Shown here piece after piece: positions 6,441-8,142 of a stretch of DNA of 8,142 nucleotides. Source of the DNA: Solirubrobacteraceae bacterium (GTDB lineage: Bacteria > Actinomycetota > Thermoleophilia > Solirubrobacterales > Solirubrobacteraceae); contig JAUJME010000060.1 in NCBI GenBank assembly GCA_030447005.1, positions 1 to 8,142 of the forward strand, given 5' to 3'. The stretch's first letter is position 1; each line of letters opens with the position of its first letter. Position numbers and translations under genes: made by a program. The notes under the pieces are model-generated. The model had not been told where the DNA came from. It ran no database searches and saw only the letters and a list, made by a program, of their open reading frames with translations.

Positions 6441-6473
6441 TGAGGGGCTCCTGAGGGGCGGGTGAGGGCGATT
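6441..6473. repeat. Three tandem 11-bp direct repeats (TGAGGGGC type)
   Basis: TGAGGGGC starts at 6441 and again at 6452, and a third unit TGAGGGCG starts at 6463, so the period is exactly 11 bp twice. A partial unit TGAGGC at 6429 extends the series with a 12-bp step. Read on the minus strand, the core is GCCCCTCA. Three in-phase units separated by one helical turn are the layout of OmpR/PhoB-family operators. The tract would overlap the -35 position of a plus-strand promoter using TATGGT at 6477. It would lie downstream of the minus-strand -10 box, so it could activate the transporter and repress the synthetase. That role is inferred. Confidence 0.55.
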
Positions 6474-6501
6474 CCTTATGGTCGGCGGTACCCCGCGACG
6501 C

Positions 6502-6506
6502 AAGGA
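6502..6506 (+). promoter_or_regulatory. Shine-Dalgarno site of the ABC ATPase gene
   Basis: AAGGA lies 7 bases before the GTG at 6514 and decides between that start and an upstream in-frame ATG at 6478. The ATG has no such site and would add a 12-residue basic leader that does not resemble the family. Confidence 0.65.
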
Positions 6507-6513
6507 TCCGCCC

Positions 6514-7257
6514 GTGACCTCCTCCGCCTCCCCCGACCCCATCGTCTCCGCCGTCGACCTGCGCCGCACCTACGGCGAGGGCGACGCCGCCGTGCACGCC
6601 CTCGCCGGCGTCACCGTCGACTTCCCGGCGGGCGGCTACACCGCCGTCATGGGGCCCTCGGGGTCGGGCAAGTCGACGCTGATGCACCTGCTCGCCGGGC
6701 TCGACCGGCCGACCTCCGGCACGGTGGCCGTGGCGGGCGCCGAGCTCTCGTCGCTCGACGACGCGGCGCTCACCCGGTTGCGGCGCGACAAGCTCGGCTT
6801 CGTCTTCCAGGCCTTCAACCTCGTGCCCGTGCTCAACGCGGAGGAGAACGTCCTCCTGCCCCTCACCCTCGCCGGCCGCGACCCCGACGCCGAGTGGCTC
6901 GAGCACCTGCTCGGCACGGTCGGGCTCCAGGACCGCCGCACCCACCGCCCGTCGGAGCTCTCGGGCGGCCAGCAGCAGCGGGTGGCGGTCGCCCGCGCGC
7001 TCGTCCACAAGCCCGCGGTGGTCTTCGCCGACGAGCCGACGGGCAACCTCGACTCCGCCTCCTCGGCCGAGGTCCTCACCCTCCTGCGCCACGCGGCCGA
7101 CGACTTCGGCCAGACGATCGTGATGGTGACCCACGACGCGCAGGCGGCCTCCTACGCGGACCGCCTCGTGGTCCTCGCCGACGGCCGCGTGGTCCGCGAC
7201 ACGGACGCCGGCGACGCCGAGAGCGTCCTCGACGTGATGAAGGCGGTCTCGGCATGA
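6514..7257 (+). CDS. ABC transporter ATP-binding protein, MacB/LolD type
   Basis: This 247-residue nucleotide-binding subunit has all ABC motifs intact. They are Walker A GPSGSGKST (47-55), the Q-loop glutamine Gln99 in FVFQAFNL, the signature LSGGQQQR (149-156), Walker B VVFADEP with catalytic Glu174, the D-loop GNLDSA and the H-loop His207 in VTHD. The GNLDS and FQAFNLVP contexts are typical of the MacB/LolD/FtsE-like group, which powers mechanotransmission by FtsX-type permeases rather than classical import. It works as a dimer on the cytoplasmic face with the permease encoded next. The start is the GTG at 6514, preceded by AAGGA; an ATG at 6478 is less likely. Its TGA overlaps the permease ATG by four bases (ATGA at 7254-7257), so the two are translationally coupled. 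The substrate cannot be deduced. Confidence 0.95.
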   Translation: MTSSASPDPIVSAVDLRRTYGEGDAAVHALAGVTVDFPAGGYTAVMGPSGSGKSTLMHLLAGLDRPTSGTVAVAGAELSSLDDAALTRLRRDKLGFVFQAFNLVPVLNAEENVLLPLTLAGRDPDAEWLEHLLGTVGLQDRRTHRPSELSGGQQQRVAVARALVHKPAVVFADEPTGNLDSASSAEVLTLLRHAADDFGQTIVMVTHDAQAASYADRLVVLADGRVVRDTDAGDAESVLDVMKAVSA

Positions 7258-8142
7258 ACCGCCTGGCGCTGCGCGGCCTGCGCGAGCGCAAGGCCCGGAC
7301 CGCGTTCACGCTGCTCGCCGTCGTCCTCGGGGTGGCGCTGATCGCCGGGACCTTCGTCTTCACCGACACCATCGGCAGGTCGTTCGACCGGCTGGTCGCC
7401 TCGACGGGGGAGAACGTCGACGTCAAGGTGCTGCCGCGACAGGACGACTCCTTCGACGAAGGCGCGCCGCTCACGATTCCCGAGGGGCTCGTCCGGCGGG
7501 TGGAGGGCCTCGAGGGCGTCCGCGGGGTGTCGCCGGGCTACGAGCAGGCGCCGATCACCCTCGTCGACGACCGCGGCCGGCGGATCGGGCCGAGCACGGG
7601 CGCCCCGACGTTCGCGTTCTCCGCGCGGTCGGAGCGCTTCGACGCGTTCGACTACCGCGGGCGCCAGCCCTCGGCGCCCGGCGAGATCGCCGTGGGGCAG
7701 AGCGCCGCCGAGCAGGCGGGGCTCGAGCTCGGCGATCGGGTCCGCGTGCAGGGCGCCGGCCCCGTGCGGGCCTACCAGCTCGTCGGCATCTCGACCTTCG
7801 GGGGCGCGGGCGCGCTCGGCGGCGCCGCGTTCGCGGTGCTCACGCTGCCGGAGGTCCAGGCGCTGGCCGGCGACCGCGGCCGCATCACCGAGCTCGCGCT
7901 CGAGGCCGACCCGGGTGTCGCACCGGCCGCGCTGCAGGCGCGGGTGGCGGCCGAGGTGGGCCGCGGCTACCGCGTTCGCACGGGTGCCGAGGACCAGGCG
8001 GCCAACGCGCAGGACTTCAGGGAGATCCTCTCCTACCTGACGATCGGGCTGCTCGTCTTCGGGATCATCTCCCTGCTGGTCGGCGCCTTCGTGATCTTCA
8101 ACACCTTCACGATCACGGTCGCCCAGCGCACGCGCGAGTTCG
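7254..8142 (+). CDS. FtsX/MacB-type ABC transporter permease, N-terminal part (runs off right edge)
   Basis: The frame opens with the ATG at 7254, which overlaps the ATPase stop, and stays open for 296 codons to the right edge. Residues 1-15 are basic and cytoplasmic (MNRLALRGLRERKAR). The first membrane helix is about 16-36. An extracytoplasmic MacB-type periplasmic core domain spans about 38-258; it includes TIPEGLVRRVEGLEGVRGVSP (74-94) and the AVGQSAAEQAGLELGDRVRV segment (146-165), which is typical of these permeases. The second helix is about 260-284, ending in FNTFTITVAQRTREF, the conserved coupling stretch after helix 2. The missing C-terminal part should hold at least two further helices, or a second repeat of the unit as in the long actinobacterial permeases. 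Likely roles are export, lipid or lipoprotein handling, or peptide resistance; none can be chosen from this fragment. Confidence 0.93.
   Translation, partial: MNRLALRGLRERKARTAFTLLAVVLGVALIAGTFVFTDTIGRSFDRLVASTGENVDVKVLPRQDDSFDEGAPLTIPEGLVRRVEGLEGVRGVSPGYEQAPITLVDDRGRRIGPSTGAPTFAFSARSERFDAFDYRGRQPSAPGEIAVGQSAAEQAGLELGDRVRVQGAGPVRAYQLVGISTFGGAGALGGAAFAVLTLPEVQALAGDRGRITELALEADPGVAPAALQARVAAEVGRGYRVRTGAEDQAANAQDFREILSYLTIGLLVFGIISLLVGAFVIFNTFTITVAQRTREF

Larger units (their letters stand above)
6423..6513. promoter_or_regulatory. Divergent promoter region between acyl-CoA synthetase and ABC transporter
   Basis: These 91 bp hold the control signals of both flanking operons. On the minus strand, TTGCGT (6503-6498) and CATAAG (6480-6475) are separated by exactly 17 bp and could serve the synthetase. 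On the plus strand, TATGGT (6477-6482) could be the -10 of the transporter operon, with no clear -35. The two candidate -10 boxes overlap, so the two directions may compete. A direct-repeat tract occupies 6441-6473. All promoter assignments here are weak pattern matches. Confidence 0.4.

Noticed and set aside
5326..7134. A 602-codon minus-strand frame crossing the divergent promoter and the ABC ATPase
   Set aside because: It overlaps intact ABC motifs on the other strand and the synthetase in another frame, and its product is Arg/Ala-rich with no domain.
1..8142. CRISPR, defence island, toxin-antitoxin, mobile element or biosynthetic cluster
   Set aside because: No spaced identical repeats of CRISPR length, no transposase or integrase motifs, no small toxin-antitoxin pair and no tailoring enzymes were found; the genes are ordinary envelope and metabolic types.

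Overview
The window is very GC-rich DNA with actinobacterial codon use (third positions almost always G or C, GTG starts, long stop-free antisense frames). The gene types point to a high-GC actinobacterium, most likely of the class Thermoleophilia (Solirubrobacterales-like). They include a DUF2339 membrane protein, a secreted TAP-type alpha/beta hydrolase with an extra C-terminal domain, a PQQ-repeat-like secreted protein and a short zinc-ribbon membrane protein. That placement is an inference from gene style; no rRNA or marker gene is present.

Layout: (1) 1-440, minus strand, is the N-terminal part of a secreted beta-propeller-like protein that runs off the left edge. (2) 441-554 is a divergent promoter region. 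(3) 555-2660, plus strand, is a 701-residue polytopic DUF2339 protein. (4) A minus-strand block converges on it with an 11-bp gap. Read in its own direction it runs: AMP-forming acyl-CoA synthetase (6422-4989), a 90-bp gap with a -10-like box and repeats, secreted alpha/beta hydrolase (4898-3051), a 16-bp gap, then zinc-ribbon membrane protein (3034-2672). (5) 6423-6513 is a second divergent promoter region. (6) 6514-7257, plus strand, is a MacB/LolD-type ABC ATPase. Its stop overlaps the start of an FtsX/MacB-type permease (7254 to the right edge, incomplete).

How the genes work together: the ATPase and permease form one transporter operon with ATGA translational coupling. The hydrolase and the zinc-ribbon gene are close enough to be cotranscribed. 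The acyl-CoA synthetase is probably its own unit or the first gene of that operon. The envelope theme is strong: five of the seven genes encode membrane or exported proteins.

I see no CRISPR array, transposase, phage gene, tRNA or rRNA, and no convincing new multi-gene system. The most interesting unexplained structure is in the non-coding DNA. All three promoter-sized intergenic regions carry short direct repeats at an exact 11-bp period, the geometry used by OmpR/PhoB-family response regulators. The clearest is a three-unit tract between the synthetase and the ABC transporter, which also forms a canonical G-quadruplex motif.
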